Notes: generated by a model from the letters alone, not told the origin. Numbered from the stretch's first letter, positions 53,715 to 63,521 are shown. The stretch: 64,000 bases of DNA from Pseudomonadota bacterium (GCA_018816555.1 JAHIVT010000145.1:27209-91208), one strand, 5' to 3'. A program made the numbers and translations.

Positions 53715-55064
53715 ATGAGAAAGAAAAAATTAGCATTGACGGCAATAACCCTGATGGGTATTGCAGTCACATTCGGAACAGGAATCAGTGATGCAGTCGA
53801 GGAGGCAGATTCAAGCAGCGCCTGCATCAACTGCCATACCGACCTGGAGGAAATGGACAGCTACGGGGCAGCCGCGGCCAGCGGCGGCGCCGCAATTGCC
53901 GGTTGAGGCGTCTCCGCCCCTCAGGTGAGGGGCCGTGATAATTTTGGCGTTGCCAAGGATTTTGTCGATTCGGTTCATGGTGAAATAGGCTGTATTTCCT
54001 GTCATCAAGGAAACAATGTCGAGGATATGGAAAAAGCCCATGAAGGAGTGATCAAAGATCCCTCCGAGGAAGATGGCGGCGGAGTCTGTAAGGAATGCCA
54101 TGAGGAGATCACCGCTACCTATAAAGATGCCATGCATTATACATTAAACGGTATTCTTGATATTGTCGGCACCATCACCGCGCCACACAAAATGGGAGAC
54201 ACCCTGCTGCCCGAGGCATGGAAACTTGACTGCGCCGACTGCCATGCAACCTGCGGCGGCTGTCATGTGGCCTGGCCCGAGGTAGCCAAGGGCGGATTGC
54301 TGGATCGCCACCGCTTCAAAAAAACACCTCCCATGGAGAAAACCTGCTACGGTTGCCACGGTTCCCGTTTTGCAGGAGAATACATGGGACTGCTCGGCGC
54401 CACCGCCGATGTGCATTACGAAAAGGGCCAGATGGTCTGTGCCGATTGCCATACGGCAAATCAGCTGCATAACACCCAGCCCGCCGGGGTTAATCGTTAT
54501 TATGCCACGGAAACGGCACGATGCGAACAATGCCATCCCGACACCAAATCCGGCAGTTCAAAAATCGCCATGCACAATGCCCATCCGGAAGGGACCCTTG
54601 CCTGTGCGGTATGCCATGCCAATGAATACTTCAACTGCAGCAATTGTCACGTATCACTGGATATCAAGGAGCCCGGTAAAATCAAGGTTATTTTCCCCTC
54701 TGACCCGCTGGTCACCTTTAAGATCGGCAAAAATATAGACATCTCTCCCCAAAATCCATACAAATATAATCTTGTCCGTCATACTCCGATGAAAAAGGAT
54801 TCACTGGCCTCATTGCGCTACTTCCAGAAAGTGCTGAAAGGAGCCCCTGGTCCGGAAGACCTTGTAGCCAGTTATGACGCCCTGCCCACCTGGAATTCCG
54901 CTTCGGTACACAGCATTCAACGCAAAACCAAGCAGAATCAATCCTGTAACGCCTGCCACGGTCACCCGGAACTCTTCCTGACCCAGACTGATCTCGTACC
55001 CGAAGATCCGGCAGCCAACAAAAAAATCATTGTTGACAGGATACCTGCCGCACTCAAGGAATAA
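53715..55064 (+). CDS. extKL: Undecaheme c-type cytochrome with in-frame UGA (selenocysteine), ExtKL-like
   Basis: One 449-residue protein is read if UGA at 53904-53906 is decoded as selenocysteine (residue 64, GGAAIAG-U-GVSAPQ). The start at 53715 has AGGAGG ten bases upstream and a signal peptide (LALTAITLMGIAVTFGTG). Eleven CxxCH motifs flank the UGA in the same frame: one before (CINCH) and ten after (CISCH, CKECH, CADCH, CGGCH, CYGCH, CADCH, CEQCH, CAVCH, CSNCH, CNACH). The post-UGA part has no signal peptide or Shine-Dalgarno of its own. A SECIS-like hairpin follows the UGA. From memory, Geobacter ExtKL is a multiheme (seleno)protein of a selenite/tellurite-reduction operon that also includes rhodanese-like ExtH; the two rhodaneses here fit that context. 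The function is inferred: periplasmic redox enzyme or carrier, Sec as active-site residue. Confidence 0.85.
53904..53933 (+). promoter_or_regulatory. UGA codon with bacterial SECIS-like hairpin
   Basis: After TGA (53904-53906), a 7-bp perfect stem GCCCCTC (53916-53922) / GAGGGGC (53927-53933) closes a 4-base loop AGGT. The loop starts 17 bases after the UGA. Bacterial SECIS elements need a short stem with a G-containing apical loop (GGU in E. coli fdhF) at about this distance, bound by SelB. The coding frame is open through the whole hairpin. Confidence 0.8.
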
Positions 55065-55131
55065 TTGCTTGACGGCAGAGGCAGAGCAGAAAAAACCAAT
55101 GAGCTCACTAAGGTAAAAAAGGAGTATTTTC

Positions 55132-56085
55132 ATGAAAAAGAACCTGTTGCAATCAGCTATATTCATGCTGTTGCTTGCCCTGGGAGGAATCATCCTTCCG
55201 GCGATGGCAACAGCCGCCAACGATCCACTGGTATCCACCGAGTGGCTTGCCAAAAATCTGCAGGCCAAGGATCTGGTGATTATCGATGTCAGAACAGAAA
55301 CCAACTATGGTGTCGGCCACATACCCGGCTCCGTCAATATGGAATACAACGGTTGGCAACCACAAGACGAAGCCAGGTCATGTCAGCTGATGCCGCCTCC
55401 CGATGTTTTTACAAAAATGATGCAGGCCCTGGGCGTGAATGAGTCAAGCCATGTGGTGATCTATGACCATGGGAATTCGATTAGCGACGCCAGCAAAGGA
55501 GGAACCGCCCTGTGGGTTTTGAAAACAATGGGCCACCAGCATGTCTCCTATCTGGACGGGGGATTCACCAAATGGACCTTTGAAGGCAGAGATATCGACA
55601 ACGTGAAACCAACCCCCGCTGCCGGCAATTTTACGGCAAAATTGAATACGGGCAAGGTCGCGAGTTTAGATGATGTAAAAAATAAACTTAATGACAAAAA
55701 CATGGTCTTTGTGGATGCACGTTCCCCGGAGCAGCATTTTGGTGTCGAAAAGCGAAGTGGTGTTAAACGGTTCGGCCACATTCCCCGCTCCGTCCCTCTC
55801 CCTGCCGACTATCTTACCAATGCGGGCGCCAACCGCGCACCTGCCACCATCAAGAGCCGTGAGCAACTGGAACAGATCATCAAAGGCGCCGGCCTGCCAA
55901 TGGATAAAAACAGGGAGATCATCGTTTATTGCAATTCCTGTCAGCTTGCCGGACTGGAATATCTCGTTCTCCATGAAATTCTCGGCTATAAAAATGTCAA
56001 GGTGTATGACGGATCAATGCTCGAATACGCCGCCATGGAAGAATTACCACTGGTCAAATTTGCCTGGGGTCATGTGACCCAGTGA
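55132..56085 (+). CDS. Periplasmic rhodanese-like sulfurtransferase (SseA type)
   Basis: A 317-residue protein with a signal peptide (IFMLLLALGGIILPAMATAA) and two rhodanese domains, as in thiosulfate/mercaptopyruvate sulfurtransferases. The first (about 33-160; WLAKNLQAKDLVIIDVR, GHIPGSVNM) has Asp in place of the active Cys (IYDHG), normal for the inactive half. The second (about 175-315) carries the loop IVYCNSCQLAG with Cys267 in the catalytic position and another Cys at 270. It could carry persulfide or bind selenium or tellurium oxyanion products. A Shine-Dalgarno (AAGGAG) precedes the ATG. It follows the selenocysteine cytochrome by 67 bases and precedes a paralogue by 28. Confidence 0.88.
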   Translation: MKKNLLQSAIFMLLLALGGIILPAMATAANDPLVSTEWLAKNLQAKDLVIIDVRTETNYGVGHIPGSVNMEYNGWQPQDEARSCQLMPPPDVFTKMMQALGVNESSHVVIYDHGNSISDASKGGTALWVLKTMGHQHVSYLDGGFTKWTFEGRDIDNVKPTPAAGNFTAKLNTGKVASLDDVKNKLNDKNMVFVDARSPEQHFGVEKRSGVKRFGHIPRSVPLPADYLTNAGANRAPATIKSREQLEQIIKGAGLPMDKNREIIVYCNSCQLAGLEYLVLHEILGYKNVKVYDGSMLEYAAMEELPLVKFAWGHVTQ

Positions 56086-56113
56086 AATGACAGCAAGAAT
56101 ATGGAGAATAATG

Positions 56114-57061
56114 ATGAATAATATAAAGAAGTTGCATTTTTTTCTTGTGGTCGCCCTCATGAGCATGTTTGCTCTGCCGGGCCTCAGCCTGGCAGCCGAA
56201 GGACCGTTGGTAAGTGTCGACTGGCTCGCCAAAAATCTGCAGAAAAAGGATCTGGTGCTGCTGGATGTGGGCGCCTTTACCCATTATGAAAACAGCCATA
56301 TTCCCGGAGCGGTAAAGGCTTTCGGCCCCTGGCAGACAATGAATGACAAGTTTGTCGGTTTCATGATGCCGGAAGTGGAAGTCCTGGCCCAAATGCTGCG
56401 CGATTTCGGCGTTAACAATGACTCCTTTGTTGTCGTCTATGATGAAGGGGTAACGGTGAAGGATACTGCCAAAAGCGCCCGGGCTCTCTGGACGCTGCAT
56501 GCCCTGGGCCATGATAAAGTAGCCATTCTGGATGGCGGATTTGCCGCCTGGGATGTGTCGCAAAATCCGGTTACCACCGCGGTGACCATATCCACCCCCG
56601 GCAATTTTAAAGCAGATTTCAAAGTGGCCAAGCTGGCTACTCTTGCCGAGGTAAAAAGCAAAATCGGATCCTCAAAGGTTGTCTTTGTTGATACCAGGAT
56701 TGCTGAAGAACATTTCGGGCACGAGAAGGTCAGCCATATCAAAAGATTCGGTCACCTGCCCGGCGCAAGGCTCTGGCCGGATAAATACATGACCAATGCA
56801 GGCGTTGATTTTGCGCCTTCCTATCTCAAGGATGTCGAGGAACTGAAGCAGATGGCAGTGGGTGTAGGCATCCCGGCGGATAAAAATGTTGAGATTATCA
56901 CGTACAGCAACCAGGGCAAATCAGCGGCCATGGGTTATTTTGTTCTGCACGATATTCTCGGCTACAAAAACGTCAAAATCTATGACGGATCCCTCCTTGA
57001 ATATGCGCCGGAGAAAAATCTGCCCATGGAGACAAACAGCTGGGGTTTCATAAAAATGTAA
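56114..57061 (+). CDS. Periplasmic rhodanese-like protein without catalytic Cys
   Basis: About 315 residues from ATG 56114 (MNNIKKLHFFLVV), chosen for GGAG seven bases upstream and a clean signal peptide; ATG at 56087 and 56111 are in frame. Two rhodanese domains align with the upstream paralogue (WLAKNLQKKDLVLLDV; HILPG-like HIPGAV; ILGYKNVKIYDGS). In the second domain the active-site loop reads ITYSNQGKSA: Ser265 stands where Cys should be. The first domain also lacks it (VVYDEG). It therefore cannot form a persulfide by the usual route and is probably a binding or partner subunit of its neighbour, forming a heteromer. This was read directly from the codons; the functional conclusion is inference. 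Confidence 0.87.
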   Translation: MNNIKKLHFFLVVALMSMFALPGLSLAAEGPLVSVDWLAKNLQKKDLVLLDVGAFTHYENSHIPGAVKAFGPWQTMNDKFVGFMMPEVEVLAQMLRDFGVNNDSFVVVYDEGVTVKDTAKSARALWTLHALGHDKVAILDGGFAAWDVSQNPVTTAVTISTPGNFKADFKVAKLATLAEVKSKIGSSKVVFVDTRIAEEHFGHEKVSHIKRFGHLPGARLWPDKYMTNAGVDFAPSYLKDVEELKQMAVGVGIPADKNVEIITYSNQGKSAAMGYFVLHDILGYKNVKIYDGSLLEYAPEKNLPMETNSWGFIKM

Positions 57062-57084
57062 TCCGTCAGTTTGATAAGAGGTAG

Positions 57085-57128
57085 AAAAAAGCGGGAGGAA
57101 ATCCGTCAAGGTTTCCTTCCGCTTTTTT
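57085..57128 (+). terminator. Terminator closing the selenoprotein-rhodanese operon
   Basis: AAAAAAGCGGGAGGAAA pairs with TTTCCTTCCGCTTTTTT (one G-T pair) around a 10-base loop, 24 bases after the stop codon. Confidence 0.9.
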
Positions 57129-57318
57129 GTGGCGGATAACAGGAGCATTTTTACCGAAAATGCGAACTGCCGGGACCAGGGGGATAAAAAGGGCTTGCAG
57201 GAAACAACCTCTCCTTACTATTATACTTTACAGATCTGCACCGTCTCGATTTTCCCGCGGTGCACCATTCATCCACCCGTTTTTCCCATCAACCCATCAA
57301 CCGACCTGCCGCAACAGC

Positions 57319-58482
57319 ATGAAAACAGCAGACAGACAGCAAAGTGTTGACATGAAGACATATTTTGCCCCGGCAGAACGGTGCACCGACGAGGAGTTGC
57401 AGGAGGAGATCCGGCTTGTCAGCTGTAATCCCGTTATCGATGGGCTGATGAAATCCCTTTCCGGCCTGATTGCCGTACTGGACGAACACCGGCAGGTGCT
57501 CGCCGTCAATGACGCCATGCTGAAGCTGCTGGGCTATGCGGATGCCAATGAGGTGCTGGGACTGCGGCCGGGGGAGATGCTGCACTGCGTCCATGCCCAG
57601 GAGGAACCGGGGGGCTGCGGCACCACCAAATCCTGCCTGACCTGCGGGGCGGCCATCGCCATTGTTGCCGGTCTGGAAAAAAATACGCCCCAGGAGCGGA
57701 TATGTGCCGCCACGGTGATGAAGGACGGCCAAGAAATCGAGATCTGCTTCCAGGTCCGCTCCTACCCCATCAAATACGAGAACCACCGGTTTCTCCTGCT
57801 TTTCTTGCAGGACATCACCAACCAGCAGGCCTGGGCCTCGCTGGAGCGGCTCTTTTTCCATGACATCAACAACATCCTGACCGGTTTAGTTTGCACGGCC
57901 GACCTGCTCAGCCAGGAGGAGGGAGAGCATAACCGGGTGAAAAGATTACAGCAGCTGCTCCTGCGGCTCAAAAAGGAAATAGACATCCAACGGGTTCTCT
58001 CCCGGACCAAAAAAGAGTCCTACCAGATGGTTTTCCATCAGATAACAATCCTTGAGGTCATGCAGGAACTGGGCGATTTCTTCGCCAACCACCCGGCAGC
58101 CCTGGGCAAATCGCTCATTCTGCCCGCGGCCCTTCCCCCGGTCAGCATCACCACCGACCTTTCACTGCTGCTGCGGGTGCTGACCAATATGGTGATCAAC
58201 GCCTTTGAGGCCACCGATTGGGACGGCGAGGTGAAAATCGGCACCAGCCGGGAGGAGAACAACATCGTCTTCACGGTCTGGAACGATCAGCCTATCCCGG
58301 AAGATATCCGCCTGCGCATCTTCCAGAGGCATTTCACCACCAAACCTGGACCTGGCCGAGGCATCGGGACCTTTTCCATGAAACTGTTCGGCGAGGATTT
58401 CCTCAAGGGGAAAATCGATTTCACCTCATCGGCTGAAGAGGGGACCATTTTCCGCTTCTCCCTGCCGCTGGCCTCCGCGTAA
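57319..58482 (+). CDS. Soluble PAS-type sensor histidine kinase
   Basis: About 387 residues from ATG 57319 (MKTADRQQSV); ATG 57352 is also possible and a longer in-frame version to 57127 overlaps the terminator. PAS domain at about 35-165 with Cys residues in CGTTKSCLTCGA. The H box reads LFFHDINNILTGL, an atypical form resembling HisKA_3-like or HWE-like variants but with His present. An N box (TNMVINAFEATDWDG), then a G box region (GRGIGTFSMKL) with Gly-rich lid. No membrane helix and no receiver. It may partner the REC-GGDEF protein at 59665-61281. The start is only moderately certain because no clear Shine-Dalgarno was seen. Confidence 0.78.
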   Translation: MKTADRQQSVDMKTYFAPAERCTDEELQEEIRLVSCNPVIDGLMKSLSGLIAVLDEHRQVLAVNDAMLKLLGYADANEVLGLRPGEMLHCVHAQEEPGGCGTTKSCLTCGAAIAIVAGLEKNTPQERICAATVMKDGQEIEICFQVRSYPIKYENHRFLLLFLQDITNQQAWASLERLFFHDINNILTGLVCTADLLSQEEGEHNRVKRLQQLLLRLKKEIDIQRVLSRTKKESYQMVFHQITILEVMQELGDFFANHPAALGKSLILPAALPPVSITTDLSLLLRVLTNMVINAFEATDWDGEVKIGTSREENNIVFTVWNDQPIPEDIRLRIFQRHFTTKPGPGRGIGTFSMKLFGEDFLKGKIDFTSSAEEGTIFRFSLPLASA

Positions 58483-58530
58483 AAAGTTTTATAACCTCTA
58501 ACCAATCAAGGACTCTAAGCCGTTGTAAAA

Positions 58531-58644
58531 AAATAACATGGCCAGAGAAATGCGCGGAACGGCACTCTTTTCAGTACCCCCTTGAGGGGTATAAGGAGCC
58601 GTAACGAAATTGGAAAAATGGCCATGTTATTTCGTAACGGCTCC
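58531..58644. repeat. Interleaved inverted repeats, possible pseudoknot
   Basis: IR1 AAATAACATGGCCA (58531-58544) pairs perfectly with 58619-58632. IR2 GGAGCCGTAACGAAAT (58595-58610) pairs with 58629-58644 with one mismatch. The order IR1-IR2-IR1'-IR2' makes a pseudoknot-like topology, with a small hairpin TACCCC...GGGGTA (58575-58591) between. It lies immediately before the TauE-like gene (58658). Confidence 0.65.
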
Positions 58645-58657
58645 TAAACAGAATCCC

Positions 58658-59449
58658 ATGCCGGAATATATCGTTATTTCCCTTGTCGCCGTTACGGTGG
58701 CCGGCCTCACCTTCTTTTCCGGATTCGGGCTGGGCACCCTGCTCATGCCCGTTTTCTCCGTCTTCTTTCCGATAAAGATCGCCATTGCCGCAACCGCGGC
58801 CATCCATCTGGCCAACAATATCTTCAAGGTGCTGCTCGTAGGCCGACACGCCAACCTGAAAATCGTCCTGCTCTTTGCCCTGCCGGGCGCGGTCGCCGCT
58901 GTGTTCGGGGCCATGCTGCTCAACTATTTTTCCGCCCTGCCGCCCCTGGCAAGCTACGGGCTTTGGGGCCGCGAGCATGTCATCACCATGGAAAAATCGA
59001 TCATCGCCGCCCTGATCATGGTTTTTGCCGCCATCGAGCTGACCCCGTCTTTCAAGAATCTTTCCTTTGATCTGAAACTCATCCCGGTGGGCGGCCTGCT
59101 GTCCGGTTTTTTCGGCGGCCTGTCCGGCCATCAGGGAGCATTGCGCACCGCCTTTCTGCTGCGCGCAGGGCTTGATAAAAACTGCCTTATCGGTACCATG
59201 GTGATTTCCGCCGTGGTGGTCGACATCTCCAGACTGGTCATTTACGGGGCCACTTTCTTCCGGCAGGATTTCACGGTTCTGCAGGATAAGGGGGTCATCG
59301 GCCTGATTGCGGCAGGCTCCCTGTCAGCCTTTATCGGCTCCTTTGCCGGGGCGCGCCTGCTGAAAAAAATAACCCTGGCCGGCCTGCAGAAAATGATCGC
59401 CGTCATGCTCTTTGGGCTGGCGCTTGCCCTGGGATGCGGTATGATATAG
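58658..59449 (+). CDS. TauE/SafE-family permease
   Basis: About 263 residues from ATG 58658 (MPEYIVISLVAVTVAGL); a TTG at 58610 lies within the inverted repeats and is unlikely. Seven or eight membrane helices. The two-fold repeated pattern of TauE/SafE shows as FFSGFGLGTLLMPVFSVFFPI in the first half and GGLLSGFFGGLSGHQGALRTAFLL in the second. The family exports or imports sulfur-containing or organic anions such as sulfite, sulfoacetate or taurine. The substrate here is unknown, but the sulfur-related context in this window fits. No Shine-Dalgarno stands out; the structured leader upstream may be involved in control. Confidence 0.82.
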   Translation: MPEYIVISLVAVTVAGLTFFSGFGLGTLLMPVFSVFFPIKIAIAATAAIHLANNIFKVLLVGRHANLKIVLLFALPGAVAAVFGAMLLNYFSALPPLASYGLWGREHVITMEKSIIAALIMVFAAIELTPSFKNLSFDLKLIPVGGLLSGFFGGLSGHQGALRTAFLLRAGLDKNCLIGTMVISAVVVDISRLVIYGATFFRQDFTVLQDKGVIGLIAAGSLSAFIGSFAGARLLKKITLAGLQKMIAVMLFGLALALGCGMI

Positions 59450-59664
59450 TGCAGATGCCCTTGGCGACCGGGGGGGGGGGCGAAGGAACTCGTCATTTTC
59501 CTGTAAGTTACTTTCCGTCTTTTCTTCAGAAAGCAATTATGATAGAGTCATATGCTTTTCTTTCCGTCAAGGTCAAACAAGCGTCGCTTAATGACTGCTG
59601 AAATCTTTTCTGTTTATATCCAGGTGCTCTGGGAGCATTATCCCGTCACCGGCAAGGCTTTTTT

Positions 59665-61281
59665 ATGATGTCCCCTGATACCATTCTCATTGCCGATAGT
59701 GATCCGGCTCTGCTGAAGCTTTTCAGCCGACTGCAGCCTAATGACTCGCTGGTGCTCCTCACGGCCTCCTCCGGCCACGAGGCACTTGACATACTGGAAC
59801 GGCATGCGGTGGATGTGCTGGTCGCTGACCTGGTCCTACCCGACATGGGCGGCCTGGAACTCATTGCCAGGGCCAAAGAGATCCAGCCTTACTTTATGCA
59901 GTCCATCGTGCTCACCGGGGACAGCAGCCTGGAAACCGCCATAAAGGCCCTGCGGCTCGGTGCTGTGGATTACCTGATCAAACCCCTCAGCCTGGAAACC
60001 CTGTGGGACAGGATTCATGCGATTTTGCAGAGGATAAGGGAGATCAGAGACTCCTACCGCGAGATCCAGGAGGAAGCCCGAAAAAATATCCTGATCATGG
60101 ATACAGTGCAGGCAGGGGTGCTGCTCATTGATGTTGCCGGCCATACGATCATGGACGCAAATCCCGCGGCCTGCCTGATGATCGGGGCAACCAGGCAGGA
60201 GATCTGCGGCAAGGTCTGCCACAGCTTTATCTGCCCTGCGGAAAAGGGTCACTGTCCCATCACCGACTTGGGTCAGCAGGTGGACAATTCGGAACGGCTG
60301 CTGCTCACCTGCAGGGGAGGGCACCTGCCTATCGTGAAGACGGTCGTCCCGCTTCATATGGGCGGCAAAAAGTACCTGCTGGAAAGCTTCATGGATATCA
60401 GTGACCGCAAGAGGGCTGAAGAGGAACTTTCCGAAAGCCGGGCGACCTTCCATGCCATTATTGAAAAGAGTCTTGACGGCATCATCATTGTCGATACTGA
60501 GGGTGACGTGCAGTTTCTCAATCAAGCCGCAGCCGATTTTTTCAACTTATCCAGAAAGGAGCTGCTGGGCACGCAACTCAGTTTTCCCATGACTTCCGTG
60601 GAAGCCACCGAGATAAATTTTGTCCATCCCGACCGGGGCGAGCGCATTGCCGAAATGCGCATGGCAGAAACCCGCTGGAAAGGGGAAAAGGCCTATGTGG
60701 CCACCCTGCGAGACATTACCGGCCGCAAGAAGATGGAGGAGTCAATCCGCCATCTGGCTGACCATGACGCCCTGACGGAACTGCCCAACCGCAATCTCTT
60801 TGAAGACCGCCTGCGGCAGACCATCCGCAGGGCCCGCCGCCATGATAACAGCTTTGCCCTGCTCTATGTGGATCTTGACGATTTCAAGCCGATTAACGAC
60901 AATCTCGGCCACCGGGGGGGTGACATGGTCTTGCAGGAAGTGGCCAGGAGATTGCGGCAGTCCATCCGGGAACCGGATACCGTGGCACGGGTCGGTGGAG
61001 ATGAGTTTGTCATCATCCTGGACCGCATTAACCAGGCGGAGAATGCAGCCCAGGTTGCCGGCAAGATCATCAATATCCTCACCCAGCCCTATCATATGCA
61101 GAAAAAGAACTTTCTCCTGGGGGCCAGCATCGGCATCAGCCTCTATCCCGAGCATGGTAAAGATATGCAAAGCCTCATGCGCTGTGCCGACACCGCCATG
61201 TATAAGGTCAAGGAAAGGGGCAAAAATTCTTTCGCCTTTTACGACGGCCGTCAGGAAGAGCCCTCCGGAGAAGCCACTTAA
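59665..61281 (+). CDS. REC-PAS-PAS-GGDEF diguanylate cyclase
   Basis: A 538-residue protein. Receiver domain (1-120): Asp55 in VADLVLPDMGG, Lys106 in YLIKPLS. Coiled linker, then PAS 1 (about 142-250) with a Cys-rich stretch (CGKVCHSFICPAEKGHC) resembling heme- or metal-binding PAS, and PAS 2 (about 258-355). GGDEF domain (about 365-530): LTELPNRNLFEDRL, RVGGDEF with catalytic GGDEF at 444-448 and an inhibitory I-site REPD at 435-438. All residues for c-di-GMP synthesis and product inhibition look intact, unlike 22654-24351. It is probably activated by phosphorylation; the upstream soluble kinase at 57319 is a candidate partner. Confidence 0.92.
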   Translation: MMSPDTILIADSDPALLKLFSRLQPNDSLVLLTASSGHEALDILERHAVDVLVADLVLPDMGGLELIARAKEIQPYFMQSIVLTGDSSLETAIKALRLGAVDYLIKPLSLETLWDRIHAILQRIREIRDSYREIQEEARKNILIMDTVQAGVLLIDVAGHTIMDANPAACLMIGATRQEICGKVCHSFICPAEKGHCPITDLGQQVDNSERLLLTCRGGHLPIVKTVVPLHMGGKKYLLESFMDISDRKRAEEELSESRATFHAIIEKSLDGIIIVDTEGDVQFLNQAAADFFNLSRKELLGTQLSFPMTSVEATEINFVHPDRGERIAEMRMAETRWKGEKAYVATLRDITGRKKMEESIRHLADHDALTELPNRNLFEDRLRQTIRRARRHDNSFALLYVDLDDFKPINDNLGHRGGDMVLQEVARRLRQSIREPDTVARVGGDEFVIILDRINQAENAAQVAGKIINILTQPYHMQKKNFLLGASIGISLYPEHGKDMQSLMRCADTAMYKVKERGKNSFAFYDGRQEEPSGEAT

Positions 61282-61499
61282 TGGCTCAACTTCCTGACTT
61301 GGTCCATCCTCCTGAAGAAGTGCATATTTGCCATGCTGATCATTAGAATTCAGGAGTCAGAAATCAGTAGTCCGCATGATTGATTTATTCCGTTTTATTC
61401 TTCCTCCCGGATTCCTGGATTCTCAGGAAACAGGCTTCGGGTAACTAATAAAATATTATTTAATTTCTTTAAGTTATCGCAACTCAGAGAGTTTACTCA

Positions 61500-63491
61500 A
61501 TGGGAATCGCAGCAGATATCATCACCATCTTCATCGCCGCACTCTTCGGCGCCGTCATCGCCCAGCGTCTGAAGCAGCCTCTGATCCTGGGCTATATCCT
61601 GGCGGGCATTGTCATCGGCCCCTTTACCCCCGGCATAACCATCAAGGATATCCACGAAATCGAACTGCTGGCCGAAATCGGCGTGGCCCTGCTGCTCTTT
61701 GCCCTAGGGCTGGAATTTTCCATCAAAGAACTCAAACCCGTCCGCAAAATCGCCCTGATCGGCACCCCCATCCAGATCCTCTTGACCATGAGCCTGGGCT
61801 TTGGCCTGGGGAAATTCTTCGGCTGGTCCACCCAGGAATCCCTGTGGTTCGGGGCGATAATCTCCCTGTCAAGCACCATGGTGCTGCTGAAAACCCTGAT
61901 GAACCAGGGATTGATGGGCACCCTTTCCAGCCGGGTGATGATCGGCATGCTCATCGTGCAGGACCTGGCCGTGGTGCCGCTGATGATCATCCTGCCGCAG
62001 CTCAGCGAGCCCAAGGCCGGTCTGCCCATTCTCGGCCTGGCCGCATTGAAATCGGTCCTGTTCCTCCTGCTGATGTTTTACCTGGGCACCCGGCTGCTGC
62101 CCCGGATCCTGGCCTATATCGCCAACTGGAACTCCCGGGAGCTGTTTATCCTCACCATTACGGCCATGGGGCTCGGCATCGGGTATGCCACCTACCTGGT
62201 CGGCCTGTCCTTTGCCTTCGGCGCCTTTGTCGCCGGCATGGTGCTGAGCGAATCCGATTACGGCCACCAGGCCTTGAGCGACATCATTCCCCTGCGGGAC
62301 ATCTTCGGCCTGCTCTTTTTCACCTCGGTGGGCATGCTGCTCGACATCAACTTCCTCATCGCCAACTGGGACAAGGTCCTGTTCATGGTGCTGCTGGTAT
62401 CGCTGGGCAAGGGGACCATCTTTGCCGGGCTCACCAGGCTCTTCGGCTACAGCAATGTTGTGCCCATCGCCGTGGCCTTCGGCCTGTTTCAGGTGGGGGA
62501 GTTTTCCTTTGTCCTGGCCAGGGTCGGAGTGGCGCACCACGCCATCGACAACAACATGTACTCCTTCGTGCTGGCCACGGCGGTGCTCAGCATGGTGGCC
62601 ACCCCCTTTGTCTCGGGCCTCACCACCCCCCTGTACAAACTCAAAAAACGCTTTTTCCAGCATGAGGTGCTGCTGACCGACAATATCCCCGTGGAAGGGC
62701 TCAAAGAGCACGTGATCATTGCCGGGGGCGGCCGGGTAGGCCAGCATATCGCCCATATCCTGAGGCAGATCGATGTGCCCTTTGTCCTCATCGAACTGAA
62801 CCACCAGCGCAAGGATGAATGCAAAGCAGCCGGGCTGCCGGTGATCTTCGGGGACGTGAGCCAGGCGGTGGTGCTGGAGGCGGCTGAGGTGAGCAAGGCC
62901 AAGCTTCTGCTCATCACCATTCCCTCCATCATCACCACCCAGACCATTGTCAAGCTGGTGCACCAGCAGCAACCGGGCCTGCATGTGGTGGCCCGGGCCG
63001 AGGGGCTGGAGCAGATGAAAACCCTTTACAAGAGCGGGGTCTATATGGTGGTACTGCCGGAACTGGAGGCAGGCCTTGAGATCGCCCGCCAGGCGCTCAT
63101 CCATCTGCAGGTGCCGGTGACCCTGATCCAGGGCTATACCGACACGGTGCGGCGGCAACTCTATGCGCCGATCTACAATTCCCATTACGACTATCACCTT
63201 CTCAGCCAGCTGGACAAGGCCAAGGACCTGCTGGAGATCTCCTGGCTGACCATCCCCACGGACAGCCCCCTGCTCGGCCGCACCATCAAGGATGCGGCCA
63301 TCCGCACCCGCACCGGCGCTTCGCTTGTCGCCGTCATCCATGAGGGACAGTTCTCCCCCAACCCGACCATTGATTACCGCTTTACCCAGGACGATCTTGT
63401 GGCCGTCATCGGCAATTGCCAGCAACGTCAGGCCTTTAGGGGGCTGGCCGAGGCTGAGGGGGAATTTCCCAAGTGTGGAAAAAGTACGTAA
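61500..63491 (+). CDS. KefB-type monovalent cation:proton antiporter (CPA2) with RCK domains
   Basis: A 663-residue protein. About 12 membrane helices (residues about 5-385) with CPA2 features: [33 protein letters not shown] and the glycine-rich [17 protein letters not shown]. Then an RCK/TrkA-N Rossmann domain (about 400-515; [17 protein letters not shown], then acidic ELNHQRKDE) and a TrkA-C domain (about 570-655). KefB/YbaL relatives exchange K+ or Na+ for H+ and are gated by nucleotides or thiol adducts through the RCK part. A single gene. Confidence 0.92.
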   Translation: MGIAADIITIFIAALFGAVIAQRLKQPLILGYILAGIVIGPFTPGITIKDIHEIELLAEIGVALLLFALGLEFSIKELKPVRKIALIGTPIQILLTMSLGFGLGKFFGWSTQESLWFGAIISLSSTMVLLKTLMNQGLMGTLSSRVMIGMLIVQDLAVVPLMIILPQLSEPKAGLPILGLAALKSVLFLLLMFYLGTRLLPRILAYIANWNSRELFILTITAMGLGIGYATYLVGLSFAFGAFVAGMVLSESDYGHQALSDIIPLRDIFGLLFFTSVGMLLDINFLIANWDKVLFMVLLVSLGKGTIFAGLTRLFGYSNVVPIAVAFGLFQVGEFSFVLARVGVAHHAIDNNMYSFVLATAVLSMVATPFVSGLTTPLYKLKKRFFQHEVLLTDNIPVEGLKEHVIIAGGGRVGQHIAHILRQIDVPFVLIELNHQRKDECKAAGLPVIFGDVSQAVVLEAAEVSKAKLLLITIPSIITTQTIVKLVHQQQPGLHVVARAEGLEQMKTLYKSGVYMVVLPELEAGLEIARQALIHLQVPVTLIQGYTDTVRRQLYAPIYNSHYDYHLLSQLDKAKDLLEISWLTIPTDSPLLGRTIKDAAIRTRTGASLVAVIHEGQFSPNPTIDYRFTQDDLVAVIGNCQQRQAFRGLAEAEGEFPKCGKST

Positions 63492-63521
63492 TTGGGTGCA
63501 ATTTCCATATGTTTACAGTTG

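Noticed and set aside
53925..55064. Independent cytochrome gene starting at GTG 53925
   Set aside because: It would lack a signal peptide and Shine-Dalgarno, is in frame with the upstream segment, and is preceded by a UGA plus SECIS-like hairpin.
61869..63425. 518-codon minus-strand open frame opposite the KefB-like gene
   Set aside because: Composition is His/Gln/Gly/Asp-rich, as expected of the antisense of a GC-rich membrane protein gene; the plus-strand gene has complete family motifs.
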